The notes: generated by a model not told the origin, from the sequence alone. A stretch of 64,000 nucleotides of DNA from Mucilaginibacter myungsuensis (GCF_015222005.1 NZ_JADFFL010000004.1:1-64000), one strand, 5' to 3'. Positions 26,009 through 35,071 are shown, counted from the stretch's first letter. Program-made: numbers and translations.

Positions 26009-27202
26009 TCAGGACGTTAAAGGAATGGTAAAATAAAAAGACGAACCTTTTCCATCCTCGCTATCTACCCATATGCGTCCGCCATGGTCGGCAACGATCT
26101 TAGAAGCGACGTACAAACCCATTCCTAATCCCGAGTGGGTTTTAATAACGTCCTTGTCGCGGTAAAATTTATTAAAGATCAATTCCATAGTAGCCGGCGA
26201 CATACCTATCCCATGATCTGTTACCGTTATTTTAGCCATGCCATCTATATCTTTACTGCAACGGATAACGATCTTGGTGCCTTTTTTAGAATATTTAGCG
26301 GCGTTACCTATCAGATTTGAAAAAACCTGTTCCATACGTATACGGTCTATATTCACAGGTAAACCATCGCATAGGCGTGTGCTGATATCATGATTGGGAT
26401 AAATATGGCGGATAATGTCCGCCATTTCAGCCACAAAACCGTTCAATTCAACTTCCTCTTTAATGTATTGTAAGTTACCGTTCTCTATTTTTGAGATATC
26501 CAATAGTTGCTGTACCAACGACATTAGTTTAGTAGTTTGTGTATCTACTTTTTCTAAAATAGCTTTAACCTGAACACTGCACTGTTCGCTTAGTCCCATA
26601 GCTACTTGTGTGTAGGCCTTGATAATAGTGATCGGCGTTTTTATCTCGTGACTGGCTATAGATATAAATTCTGTTTTTTTTTCGTCGATGATGCGGGACT
26701 GTCTAAGTTCTTCCTCCTTTTGCACCGCAAGTTGGCTAAGCGAGGCATTACGTTGTTTGATCTCGTCGTAAGCATTAATGGGTTGTTCCTTTCCAAAAAA
26801 GTGCTTTATACCAGATATTTTTGATGGATCGAGTTTTAGGGAGCGTGGTATCCCAAACTTCATATCTATCTTATTATGATCGGTCTCTTCGGTTTGGACG
26901 AATTCCGGCACCAGCTTTTGCGCGTAAAAATAACCGGCATCGCCATTGTTAAAGCGAATATCTTTGCCGTACGATACTGAAGCAATAAGCGTGTAACGTT
27001 GCTTATTTTGTTCCAGCCCGATATTTAACACACCATCATTGGTATGTTCGATCACGGTGCGGGCTATCTCAGATACCGCGGTAGCAAAAGTAGTTTGCGT
27101 AGCTGTAGTGAGGCCAACTTTTTCGGCCACTTTCATAGAACGTTTGTGGGCCAATACCAGGTCCATTTCGTTCTCAAGTGTTATGATTACAACTACGGTC
27201 AT
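26009..27202 (-). CDS. Hybrid sensor histidine kinase with an N-terminal RsbT-like ATPase domain
   Basis: A 397-residue soluble kinase. Residues 1-130 resemble an anti-sigma/RsbT-type HATPase (QTTFATAVSEIARTVIEHTNDG). A coiled stretch follows, then HisKA with SIASHEIKTP (His185) and a full HATPase_c domain with DHGIGMSP and GLGMGLYVASKIV. There is no membrane segment, so it senses through the stressosome or another cytoplasmic input. It is the last gene of the five-gene rsb-type operon, one base after the PP2C gene. The natural partner could be the divergent response regulator at 30026. Confidence 0.85.
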   Translation of the reverse strand: MTVVVIITLENEMDLVLAHKRSMKVAEKVGLTTATQTTFATAVSEIARTVIEHTNDGVLNIGLEQNKQRYTLIASVSYGKDIRFNNGDAGYFYAQKLVPEFVQTEETDHNKIDMKFGIPRSLKLDPSKISGIKHFFGKEQPINAYDEIKQRNASLSQLAVQKEEELRQSRIIDEKKTEFISIASHEIKTPITIIKAYTQVAMGLSEQCSVQVKAILEKVDTQTTKLMSLVQQLLDISKIENGNLQYIKEEVELNGFVAEMADIIRHIYPNHDISTRLCDGLPVNIDRIRMEQVFSNLIGNAAKYSKKGTKIVIRCSKDIDGMAKITVTDHGIGMSPATMELIFNKFYRDKDVIKTHSGLGMGLYVASKIVADHGGRIWVDSEDGKGSSFYFTIPLTS

Positions 27203-27203
27203 A

Positions 27204-28217
27204 TTATTTTACTTTTGCCACCACTACAGACATATCATCGTTGCGGCGCGCATGGTCTTTGTATATCGCAGCAGCAAGGATCGTCTGATCATATTTATAC
27301 ATCATTGGGTAACGACTTTGCTCTATACGTGTTTTGATCCCGTCCGAGCATAAGATCAACTGATTAAAATCTGACGCAGCATACAGTTGCTCGTTCATGG
27401 TGTTAGGGATGTTATGCCCTACTATACCATTATAAGACATGTGATTTTTTAAATTAGCCGGGCCGAACATCCTTAAAAAGATATTACCAACTCCTGTCGA
27501 TGACCAGGTCTTATCCTGAAAATTATAGCCAACGATGTTGATCACCGCACCCCTGGTCTTTTTAATATCCTGATGAATAAAACGCAGGGTCTCAGTAGGG
27601 CTGTAATCCGGGAAGATCTTAAAAGCACGTTCGGCCTCATTAACCGCTTTATTAGCTTCGGGGCCGTGGCCTAAACCATCAGCAAGCATCAATTTAATGT
27701 ATTTGTCGGTCCTTTTATAAGTAAAACCGTCGCCGCTCACTTTTTCGCCGGGTTTGCAAACCACGATCGGGCGTATGATCAGGTCCAATTTTTCTTTAGC
27801 CGCTTTTTCAGGATCACTGTAAACACGGCTCAACACGATAGTTCCCCAACCGATCAGCGAATATAGCTCAAAGACATCCGACAGGCGTTTCATACTGCCA
27901 AGGCCATGCCCAAGTGTCTTCGTTGTTGAGACGCCATCCTGCATCATTCGGGCAGGATTGACCATCCCAGGGCCGTTGTCGATACTGATCAGTTCGATAT
28001 AAGGCGAACCTCCGTTAGCAAAAACGCCTACCAGTATCTCCCCGTCATCACTATACTTGAACAGGTTAGAGGTCATTTCGGCAACGATCAGATCAAGCTC
28101 ATTAACCCTTGCAGGGTTAATGCCACCTTCTGTAGCCAGGCGATGTATCTCTTTTTTGATCAGCGAAAAATAACTGCGGTCGCTTGCCGCAAAACTGGTA
28201 TGTGTTGCATCAACCAT
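27204..28217 (-). CDS. HATPase-PP2C (SpoIIE/RsbX-type) phosphatase
   Basis: A 337-residue protein. An N-terminal RsbW/RsbT-like ATPase domain spans about 1-135 (VNELDLIVAEMTSNLFKYS, SIDNGPGM, GHGLGSMKRLSDVF). The C-terminal half is a SpoIIE/RsbX-type PP2C phosphatase (LMLADGLGHGPEANKAVNEAE ... LILCSDGIKT ... RRNDDMSVVVAKV). It would dephosphorylate STAS proteins and so reset the stressosome. It overlaps rsbT by 8 bases. Bacillus RsbX lacks the ATPase half. Confidence 0.85.
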   Translation of the reverse strand: MVDATHTSFAASDRSYFSLIKKEIHRLATEGGINPARVNELDLIVAEMTSNLFKYSDDGEILVGVFANGGSPYIELISIDNGPGMVNPARMMQDGVSTTKTLGHGLGSMKRLSDVFELYSLIGWGTIVLSRVYSDPEKAAKEKLDLIIRPIVVCKPGEKVSGDGFTYKRTDKYIKLMLADGLGHGPEANKAVNEAERAFKIFPDYSPTETLRFIHQDIKKTRGAVINIVGYNFQDKTWSSTGVGNIFLRMFGPANLKNHMSYNGIVGHNIPNTMNEQLYAASDFNQLILCSDGIKTRIEQSRYPMMYKYDQTILAAAIYKDHARRNDDMSVVVAKVK

Positions 28218-28623
28218 TTGCCCATTTCACTATGGTCACCGTGGTGCCCTCTCCAACTTTACTTTTGATATCAAACTCGTTGACCAATCTCTTAGTGCCC
28301 GGTAAGCCTAAACCAAGGCTTTTACCGGTAGAAAAACCGTCCTTCATCGCCGAGGCGATATCTGGGATACCGGGGCCTTTGTCGGTAAACGTGAGGCGTA
28401 CACCATTGTTTCGGCCGCTGGATACTACCTCGATCAGACAACTACCGCCGCCGCCGTAACGCATCATATTACGCACCAACTCGCTGGCAGCGGTTAAGAG
28501 ACGGGTTTGGTTGACCAACCCCATTTTGATCCTCACAGCAACCTCCTTAACGCGGTTCTTTAAAAAAACAACGTCCTGCTCCTGGCTAACCTTAATGGTG
28601 TCTTTACTCAGTGATAAGATCAT
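28210..28623 (-). CDS. rsbT: RsbT-like serine/threonine kinase
   Basis: A 137-residue HATPase-fold kinase: LLTAASELVRNMMRYGGGGSCLI (N box), FTDKGPGIPD (G1 box) and GLGLPGTKRLVNEF (G2 box). In Bacillus, RsbT phosphorylates RsbR and RsbS and then activates the RsbU phosphatase. The start at 28623 gives the usual length of about 133-137 residues and a 20-base overlap with rsbS; other in-frame ATGs lie up to 28653. Confidence 0.88.
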   Translation of the reverse strand: MILSLSKDTIKVSQEQDVVFLKNRVKEVAVRIKMGLVNQTRLLTAASELVRNMMRYGGGGSCLIEVVSSGRNNGVRLTFTDKGPGIPDIASAMKDGFSTGKSLGLGLPGTKRLVNEFDIKSKVGEGTTVTIVKWANG

Positions 28624-29014
28624 AGGCTGACTGGTCATCATCCTCATCGTCACCGGAAGTATCGATCATGGACTTAAGTAAATTCATTCCTTTTTCCATA
28701 TCAAGTGCCGTGTGTACGCCTTTTAAAGGCAGACCAAGCTCTATCAGTGTAATAGCAACAGCGGGCTGCATACCCACTACTACCGTTTCTGCATCCAGTA
28801 TTTTGGACATACTGGCAATATTGCCGATGATACGGCCCATAAAAGAATCCACGATGGAGACCGCGGAAATATCTATCAGAACGCCTTTGGCGCTGGTTTT
28901 ATTAACCATTTGTACAAGGTCGGCCTCCAGATTGAGGGCCAGCCTGTCATAAAGATCTACCTGTATGGTCACCAGCAAAAAGGCTCCCATCCGTAGAATA
29001 GGGATCTTATCCAT
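28604..29014 (-). CDS. rsbS: RsbS-like STAS-domain stressosome scaffold
   Basis: A 136-residue STAS protein. VLIDISAVSIVDSFMGR places a serine (Ser57) at the position phosphorylated by RsbT in Bacillus RsbS (Ser59). After the STAS core comes an acidic tail, DTSGDDEDDDQSAYD, that Bacillus RsbS lacks. It forms the stressosome core with RsbR. It starts 6 bases after rsbR. Confidence 0.88.
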   Translation of the reverse strand: MDKIPILRMGAFLLVTIQVDLYDRLALNLEADLVQMVNKTSAKGVLIDISAVSIVDSFMGRIIGNIASMSKILDAETVVVGMQPAVAITLIELGLPLKGVHTALDMEKGMNLLKSMIDTSGDDEDDDQSAYDLITE

Positions 29015-29020
29015 GCTGCA

Positions 29021-29881
29021 TTAGTTATTTTTAACGATCACTTTTTTCACTTCGAGGCGCATCACTTTAAAGGCATGTTGTAAAGCGCTGGCCAAGGTAG
29101 ACTTGGTTACGATGTTAGACAGATCTATACCCAAATGCACTACCGTTTGCGCTATCTCCGGTCGGATGCCACTAATGATACACTCGGCACCCATTAAACG
29201 CGTGGCGCTAACGGTCTTGATCAAATGCTGTGCAACCAAAGAGTCTACAGCCGGCACACCTGAAATATCAAGGATGGCAATGCTCGAACCTGTCTCTACG
29301 ATCTCTTGCAACAGGTTTTCCATCACGATCTGGGTGCGGGCACTATCCAGCGTACCTATAATAGGTAAGGCAAGGATGCCGTCCCAAACACGGATGACCG
29401 GGGTAGATATCTCTGCTATCTCGTCGGTTTGGCGCAGGATCACCTCTTCGCGGCCTTTAATAAAGGTCTCAAAGGTAACCACACTTAAGTTATCCATCAG
29501 GCGGTTGATCTTCAGGCTTTCTTCGAAAAGCTTTTTAGGATCATCGATGATCTCGCCCTGTAAAACCGCAAGCAATGCCTCTTTTAAAGAGAACACAAAG
29601 GCACCGGTCTCGCGCGGACTAAAGCCCTGGCGTGCACGGGTAATGGCAATGCCACCTAAGATCTCTATCACCGGGCTCCACTCGTCAGAGTCAAGATCAG
29701 TAAAATTATCGGAGGTAAGGTTGCCCACCAACGAATCAACTAACTCTTCAGACTGTATCCGTAGATCTTCGTTACTGATCAGGTCTTCACGCAAGCCTTC
29801 GTCGGCAAGCTGATTTTTCATCCAGAGTTCAAGGATGTTCTTTTTCTTTTTTTGTAGCAATTGGGATGTTGTTAAAGACAT
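29021..29881 (-). CDS. rsbR: RsbR-like stressosome sensor
   Basis: A 286-residue RsbR paralogue. The N-terminal RsbRD-type helical domain (about 10-150: LQKKKKNILELWMKNQL ... FSPRETGAFVFSLKEALL) precedes a C-terminal STAS domain (about 165-275). ILDISGVPAVDSLVAQHL places Ser214, and GIRPEIAQTVVHLG Thr246, near positions phosphorylated in Bacillus RsbR proteins. It is the first gene of the operon and probably the sensory input. No haem or flavin site is evident. Confidence 0.88.
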   Translation of the reverse strand: MSLTTSQLLQKKKKNILELWMKNQLADEGLREDLISNEDLRIQSEELVDSLVGNLTSDNFTDLDSDEWSPVIEILGGIAITRARQGFSPRETGAFVFSLKEALLAVLQGEIIDDPKKLFEESLKINRLMDNLSVVTFETFIKGREEVILRQTDEIAEISTPVIRVWDGILALPIIGTLDSARTQIVMENLLQEIVETGSSIAILDISGVPAVDSLVAQHLIKTVSATRLMGAECIISGIRPEIAQTVVHLGIDLSNIVTKSTLASALQHAFKVMRLEVKKVIVKNN

Positions 29882-30025
29882 GGATGAAGAGATACAGGTT
29901 AAAAAATTAATTAAGCCATATAGTTCAAACTTGGCAAAGTTGAAATAACGGTGAAAGGTAGATAACCCTTTTCAGAATAAGAAATATTTTTTATCCCATT
30001 TTTACGTTAGTTTTAGCCAAACATC

Positions 30026-30379
30026 ATGAGCAAAAAAATACTGGTGATCGAAGACAATGAGGATATCCTTGACCTGATGCAATTTGTATTAGAAGGGGCA
30101 GGATTTGAGGTGATCCCCAGCGAAGATAGCCTTCCGTTAAATAACCTTGACAGCATCAAACCCGACCTGATCCTAATGGACAATAGTTTAAGTGACGGAT
30201 CGGGCAGTGTTTTTTGCAGAAAACTTAAAGACGACCCAAAAACAACAAACATCAAGGTAGTACTTGTATCCGCCAATACCGATCTTGATAAACTGACATC
30301 CGATAGCGGGGCCAATGGCTTTTTAGCCAAACCTTTTGATATTGACGAATTAGTGAGGGTGGCGCAACGATTTGCGTAA
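30026..30379 (+). CDS. Single-domain response regulator
   Basis: A 117-residue receiver domain: ILVIEDNEDILDLM carries the acidic pocket (Glu9, Asp10), DLILMDNSLSDGSG has the phospho-acceptor Asp52, and the switch residues appear in VLVSANTD and GFLAKPFD. No output domain. Divergent from the rsb operon, so it is probably the partner of the hybrid kinase at 26009-27202 (inference). Its last 25 bases plus the adjoining 5 are duplicated at 34771-34800. Confidence 0.88.
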   Translation: MSKKILVIEDNEDILDLMQFVLEGAGFEVIPSEDSLPLNNLDSIKPDLILMDNSLSDGSGSVFCRKLKDDPKTTNIKVVLVSANTDLDKLTSDSGANGFLAKPFDIDELVRVAQRFA

Positions 30380-30625
30380 AGAACTCGATTAATATATAGG
30401 TATTGATTGACTACCCGCATGTGGTATCTCAGAAAGAGTTTACGGAGAGCAGGTAAAAAGGTCTATCCGAAAAACTAAGGAAATACAATTTATTTGGTTG
30501 CCGACTTGTATTTAGTGATCATTGCAAGGTTCAGCTAATATAAAAAATTGTTATTAACTGATTAGCCATGGGGTTAATTAGTCAGATAGTTAGACTCTTG
30601 GCTAATAACTGGCTCAAGCACGAAG

Positions 30626-30720
30626 CGCGAGACCGTGTGATGGAACCTCGTGACGATCATTAAAGTCACGAGTACCCCTCCCCTTTAGCCCACCGCTGCA
30701 TACTCGCGCCTATTGGGGGA
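30626..30720 (+). repeat. Dispersed repeat family, copy A
   Basis: A unit of about 95 bases: CGTGTGATGG, a TCGTGACG/GTCACGAG inverted pair, CCCCTTTAGCC, then the core CCGCTGCATACTCGCGCC. The core recurs at 30721, 34723 and 35072 on this strand and inverted at 31839 and 36661. Confidence 0.8.
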
Positions 30721-30804
30721 CGGAACTCGTGACGGTACTGGATGTGCTTAATAATGAGTATTCCTACTCTTTTGCCCACCGCTACATACTCGCGCCTGTT
30801 GGGG
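30721..30804 (+). repeat. Dispersed repeat family, copy A'
   Basis: Directly follows copy A. It has ACTCGTGACGG, TTTTGCCCACC and the core variant GCTACATACTCGCGCC; the stretch before the core is more diverged. Confidence 0.7.
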
Positions 30805-30813
30805 CGAGTTAGA

Positions 30814-31164
30814 TCATTTGTTGTTATAAGCTAATGCTGATGAAAGTTCACGATAAGCCTCTGTTTGCTCTGTAAGTATTTTGATCACTTGTTCAGCAGT
30901 ACCTACCGCATCTGCACCAGCTAAAAATCGTTTAGGCGGGTCGGACCGATCAATAACTTTTATTAAAGCCTGCGCAAGTTTAGCCGGATCACCACCTTGT
31001 TGCCCATCGGCACCCTTCCAAAATTTTAATTGCTCTTTCCTGCCCTCGTCGTAATCGTCGATCTCGTTCGTACTATATCGGGTTGATCCTTCGGTCAGTA
31101 ACTCGGTGCGGAAAAAGCCCGGGTTAACTATAGTGGTTTTGATGCCGAATTGCTCAACTTCTGT
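30814..31164 (-). pseudogene. 3' fragment of a short-chain dehydrogenase gene
   Basis: Read on the minus strand, 116 codons ending at 30814 give TEVEQFGIKTTIVNPGFFRTELL ... and continue to AYNNK and a stop. That is the C-terminal third of a classical SDR (the IxTxxVNPGFxRT strand after the catalytic Tyr/Lys). The NAD-binding and catalytic parts are missing. Upstream it runs directly into the truncated AraC gene in a different frame with a stop codon, so one deletion seems to have removed the AraC C-terminus and the SDR N-terminus. Confidence 0.8.
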
Positions 31165-31768
31165 TCAAAGACTGGTCGGCGCTTTCAATTGGAAATTGCC
31201 GCTCCAGTAACTCCAAAAATACCGATGTAATGCGAGAAGAAGCGTTATTGTATTTGTAGTTATTACCTGCGGGTTGGATCTTTAATGCCTCATGTATCAA
31301 AAGGCTGATGTAATTGCGGATCATTTCGTCTTTGTAAGCGTAATCCGCATCCTGCTCCAGTAACATTTTTTGAAAAAGCGGTATAAAAACATCCGCCTGG
31401 TCTTCGGTCAAATTGAATATCGGGTTGCCGCCGATCTTAAATAGTGGCGACTGTAATAGGCTTTCGGAACGCTCGTTGGGCTTTAAAAAATCTTCAGAGA
31501 AAAGACAAGTGTAACCGCTATGCTGTTCAGAAATGGCCTCACATGAGTAAGGGATATGGGGATTGCCAAAGAATAAAAAGATGGGGGCTGTCTCAAAACT
31601 TCGTTCCGCATAATGGAAAATAAAATCGCCAAAAGTTATATTGATCTTAAAGAAATCTTTACGGCTGTATGCATGACCGGCAGAATTACTATCGGTTTTG
31701 TAAACCTTAAAGCCTTTTAATTTCAATTCCGCATTAAAATCCGACCCGATGATCGATCTATTTTCCAT
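31154..31768 (-). pseudogene. Truncated AraC-family regulator (sensor half only)
   Basis: 204 residues resembling the N-terminal cupin-like sensor half of AraC regulators (FFKINITFGDFIFHYAERSFETAPIFLFFGNPHIPYSCE; linker helices IPLFQKMLLEQDADYAYKDEMIRNYISLLIHEAL). It ends at LLERQFPIESADQSLNRS, just where the DNA-binding region should begin. Both HTH motifs are absent. It is joined to an SDR 3' fragment, so the end is a deletion scar. A functional ligand-binding-only protein cannot be excluded but is unlikely. Confidence 0.78.
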
Positions 31769-31838
31769 TTTTCAAAAGTAAGAAAAACAAAGATGATCCC
31801 GGAGCAACAAGACATTTAACCAAATACCCATCGATTCT

Positions 31839-31864
31839 CCCAACTGGCGAGTATGCAGCGGGGC
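31839..31864 (-). repeat. Dispersed repeat family, copy D (inverted, partial)
   Basis: CCAACTGGCGAGTATGCAGC is the reverse complement of the repeat core, lying between the truncated AraC gene and the lipoprotein gene. Confidence 0.65.
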
Positions 31865-31927
31865 ATCAATAGCAGGCGGGAAATATCTTAGCTGATGTTC
31901 TCATTGCGATAAGGTTTGTGGTATTGG

Positions 31928-32722
31928 TTAATAAGTGGCATTGATTATTCCTTTGGTGATCACCTTAGCGTCATTGCTGGTAGGATTTCGGGCTACCAAA
32001 GTTCCGCTGAACGTACCTTTAATGGTACGCGCTACCGGGTCTATAGCTGTTATCTCAACTATGGCACTGCTGCCCTCGGTTTCGGTGCTTTGTATACTTG
32101 TAGGTAAGCTCCGGCTGATCGTGTAGCGTAAAGTATTGCCTGTGGTGCTGTTACAAACATAAGTACCCGGCCCGGCCACATTACCCAACGAAATACCCAG
32201 GTTATAACGTTCTTCCGATTGGTTAACGGTGCCGCCACCGCTCATGGATACCAGTTGCATCAATGCTGACGTATAATATCCTTTAAACACCCAGCCCTGG
32301 TATTGTCCGTTCACATAGCACGACATCATGAAACTCCTTTCTATAGGGCTAAAAGTACCGGCCGCGGTGTTTTTCCCGCCGGCCACTGTTACATCTTTAC
32401 TTGCAAGGCTTTGGTGGAACTCGTTTACAGTAAAGTTAAGCTCGTGATCGCCTTCGGGTACATCGGGTATGCTGAACACGCCTGTAACAGGGTCAATGCT
32501 GCCATAATAAAAAGCACCACTCTGTTTTGCTTTTACCGATACCGCTTTCACTGATCCCGCCGGACTGACCGTCCCCGAAAGACTGCCCTTAGCCGTTACC
32601 ACCACAACAGGTGTATTTGGGGTAGTTACGATGGGTGTAGGCGACGGAGTTGGTCCGCTGTCTTTTTTGCACCCAACGATAGCGCTGCTTAAAAATACAA
32701 GTCCAAGTAACTGTTTTTTCAT
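31928..32722 (-). CDS. Secreted lipoprotein with a carboxypeptidase-regulatory-like region
   Basis: A 264-residue lipoprotein. Signal peptide MKKQLLGLVFLSSAIVGC ends in a lipobox cysteine (Cys18), followed by a Pro/Thr linker (PTPSPTPIVTTPNTP). A beta-sandwich-like region (GSLSGTVSPAGSVKAVSVKAKQSG ... IPDVPEGDHELNFTV) resembles carboxypeptidase-regulatory-like folds. The C-terminal 150 residues look like the DUF6252-type domain common in Bacteroidota lipoproteins. Function unknown. The start at 32722 is set by the signal peptide. Confidence 0.7.
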   Translation of the reverse strand: MKKQLLGLVFLSSAIVGCKKDSGPTPSPTPIVTTPNTPVVVVTAKGSLSGTVSPAGSVKAVSVKAKQSGAFYYGSIDPVTGVFSIPDVPEGDHELNFTVNEFHQSLASKDVTVAGGKNTAAGTFSPIERSFMMSCYVNGQYQGWVFKGYYTSALMQLVSMSGGGTVNQSEERYNLGISLGNVAGPGTYVCNSTTGNTLRYTISRSLPTSIQSTETEGSSAIVEITAIDPVARTIKGTFSGTLVARNPTSNDAKVITKGIINATY

Positions 32723-32840
32723 AATGTATTTGCTTGTCACAAAATTAGCCCGGGCATCAGGCATGCACAATACCGCAAATTGGGTGATTTTTACAATAGG
32801 CCTCCGGCCGCCCATGTAAAACCTGTAATTTAGTCGGCAC

Positions 32841-34109
32841 ATGCAGTTCGACCGGATAGTTACTTACTTTATGCCCGCTCATTTGCGGGGAAACACATCG
32901 CACCCGCAGTATGCCGAGTTCCGTGTAGTAGTAAGTACCTGCCTCATCGGTCTGCCTTTAATGCTGCTTTTCCCTATACCGCTTTATCTTATGAATAAGC
33001 CTGTTTTAGGCTACCTCGTTAACAACGTGTTGGTTATCATAACCCTATTCTGCAGCAAACTATTGGGCAACTACCGCGTACCACTCAGCATAACGGCACT
33101 GATCACTTACTTTATTATATACGGATGGATAAAGGATACAGGCCTTATCTATTCGTCCAACGTTACTTTGCTGCACATGTACCTGCTATGCGCTATCTGG
33201 GCCGATAAACGCTACGGCGGCTGGGCTATCATTAGTAATCTGGCTGTGTTCGGGTTTATTTATTATCAAACGCTGCATACCGGCACCAACATGCAAATGC
33301 ACCAAAGCCTGGGCAGTGCATCATACGCCTTTGCCATGAACGCGCTGATCACCACTTTTTTTGGCGGTTTTTTGGCTTACCTGCAATTTGACCAGGAACG
33401 CGATCGATTAAAGATCAAAAAACTGCAAGACCAAAAGATAGACCAGTTAGACGAGGCCGTTAAAAAACGTACCGACCAGTTAAATACCATGCGCGAAAGT
33501 ATAGCCACCGATTTTCACGACGAGACGGGCAATATGCTTTCGGCGATCACGCGGCAGGCATCCGTGTTAAGATCACAACTAAAGGACGATCTTAAGGCAC
33601 GCCCACTGGTAGAAAGTATTATTAAGAACAGCGATCAGCTTTACGCCAGCAGCAAGGACTTTTTATGGCACCTGAACCACGACAGCGACGACCCGCAAGA
33701 ATTGTTCGACTATCTTACCGCTTACGGGCAACGTTTCTATAACCAATTTGACGTAGCCTTTTCGGCCACGGCCGAGGAGTGTGGCCCGGTGCAATTCGGC
33801 CCATCGGCAGCGCTGAATGTGATCTATATCTTTAAAGAGGCGATGGTGAACGTGGTGAAACATTCGGGTGCTATCGAAGTATTTTTTGAGATGCGCTGCC
33901 ATCCGGGCCACATCAGCTTTAGTTTGCAAGACAACGGCCAATGGAAAGAGACAAATACCGACCAGCCACATTACGGCCTGAGCAATATGGAACGCCGTTG
34001 CAGAAAGAACGATTTTGTGTACCGCCTTACTAAACAGACAAGCGGAACTCGTATAGATATATCGGTACCGGCATATGATAAACATGAAGAGAAAGATCAG
34101 CATCATTGA
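32841..34109 (+). CDS. Membrane sensor histidine kinase (NarX/LuxR-type)
   Basis: A 422-residue kinase. About six membrane segments span residues 30-200 with no large periplasmic domain, followed by a coiled coil (KIKKLQDQKIDQLDEAVKKR) and a HisKA_3-type dimerisation helix, TDFHDETGNMLSAI (His226). The HATPase domain is short: IFKEAMVNVVKHSG (N box), LQDNGQW (G1) and YGLSNMERRC (G2). It overlaps its response regulator gene. Signal unknown. Confidence 0.88.
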   Translation: MQFDRIVTYFMPAHLRGNTSHPQYAEFRVVVSTCLIGLPLMLLFPIPLYLMNKPVLGYLVNNVLVIITLFCSKLLGNYRVPLSITALITYFIIYGWIKDTGLIYSSNVTLLHMYLLCAIWADKRYGGWAIISNLAVFGFIYYQTLHTGTNMQMHQSLGSASYAFAMNALITTFFGGFLAYLQFDQERDRLKIKKLQDQKIDQLDEAVKKRTDQLNTMRESIATDFHDETGNMLSAITRQASVLRSQLKDDLKARPLVESIIKNSDQLYASSKDFLWHLNHDSDDPQELFDYLTAYGQRFYNQFDVAFSATAEECGPVQFGPSAALNVIYIFKEAMVNVVKHSGAIEVFFEMRCHPGHISFSLQDNGQWKETNTDQPHYGLSNMERRCRKNDFVYRLTKQTSGTRIDISVPAYDKHEEKDQHH

Positions 34110-34707
34110 AGACAACACCGTGATCAGGGACGGTTTCGCATCTGTTATAGCCGGCAGTGCCGACTACCTGTTAGCCGGACAATACGGAAATTGCGAGGAC
34201 GCCCTGAAACAGCTATCTACCGAACGGCCCGACCTGGTGCTGATGGACATTGACCTGCCCGGCATGGACGGTATAGAGGGGACGACCCGCATCAAGAAGT
34301 TGCACCCAGAATGTATTATCCTGATCATCACCGTACTGGAAGACAGCGACAAGGTTTTCCGTTCGCTTTGCGCCGGGGCGGGTGGCTACATTGTTAAAAA
34401 TTCCGGCACCGATGATATCGTCCGTAGCATTGGCGAAGCTTTTCAAGGCGGCGCGCCAATGAGTTTGAATATCGCCAAGATGGTAGTGCAGTCTTTTACC
34501 CGTGCCCAGGACTCGCCCCTATCCCAACGCGAACAAGACGTACTCCGCTGTATATCTGAAGGCAAAAGCTACACCAAGATCGCGTTAGACCTTTTTATTA
34601 GCAAAGAGACCGTACGCACGCATATTAAGAACATCTATCAGAAGTTAGCTGTAAATAGCCGCGCCGAGGCCATAAAAGTTGCTGGGAATAATAGGTGGCT
34701 GGCCTAA
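34084..34707 (+). CDS. NarL/FixJ-family response regulator
   Basis: A 207-residue regulator. The receiver domain has ISIIEDNTVIRDGF and the phospho-acceptor in LVLMDIDLPGMDG. The LuxR-type HTH is LSQREQDVLRCISEGKSYTKIALDLFISKETVRTHIKNIYQKL. It overlaps the kinase gene by 26 bases, so they form a co-translated two-component pair. An ATG 9 bases upstream (34075) is an alternative start. Confidence 0.9.
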   Translation: MKRKISIIEDNTVIRDGFASVIAGSADYLLAGQYGNCEDALKQLSTERPDLVLMDIDLPGMDGIEGTTRIKKLHPECIILIITVLEDSDKVFRSLCAGAGGYIVKNSGTDDIVRSIGEAFQGGAPMSLNIAKMVVQSFTRAQDSPLSQREQDVLRCISEGKSYTKIALDLFISKETVRTHIKNIYQKLAVNSRAEAIKVAGNNRWLA

Positions 34708-34722
34708 GGGAGGTCAGATAGA

Positions 34723-34770
34723 TCACGAGTACCCTTCCCCTTTAGCCACCGCTGCATACTCGCGCCAGTT
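34723..34770 (+). repeat. Dispersed repeat family, copy B
   Basis: TCACGAGTACCC, CCCCTTTAGCCACC and the core GCTGCATACTCGCGCC, starting 16 bases after the NarL-type regulator stop. Confidence 0.75.
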
Positions 34771-34838
34771 GAGGGTGGCGCAACGATTTGCGTAAAGAAC
34801 GCGCCTTGGTATATATAAATATTGATGACAACCCGCAA
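34771..34838 (+). repeat. Duplicated 3' end of the 30 kb response regulator
   Basis: 34771-34800 equals 30355-30384 base for base over 30 bases (last eight codons and stop of the response regulator plus five bases). Imperfect similarity continues (TATATA...TATTGA...ACCCGCA) for about 38 more bases. It abuts repeat copy B. Confidence 0.8.
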
Positions 34839-35071
34839 ATGCTCTTCGTAGACTCTATCTACGGGAGCATTTTAAACAGATCGGCCCTGCTAACAGCATC
34901 AGCAGGCCGCTAATAACATATTCTTTTATTTTCATCTCACAAATAATTTGATGAGACGAAATTAGGGTAGTGCTTTTCCGACCGGGGAATTTGGCTTGTA
35001 AAGAAAAATGTCAATCATGTAAAAAGAAGGTTTATATATTATTGAAGTTTGCCATAACCGGCGCGATTATG

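Larger units (their letters stand above)
30380..30813. other. Gene-free stretch holding two copies of a dispersed repeat
   Basis: No coding frame is supported. The first 240 bases are AT-rich with no clear structure. From 30626 to about 30804 it is filled by two adjacent copies of the repeat family described at 30626-30720 and 30721-30804. Confidence 0.6.

Noticed and set aside
31154..31768. Intact small AraC-like ligand-binding protein
   Set aside because: The abrupt fusion to an SDR fragment in a different frame fits a deletion better.
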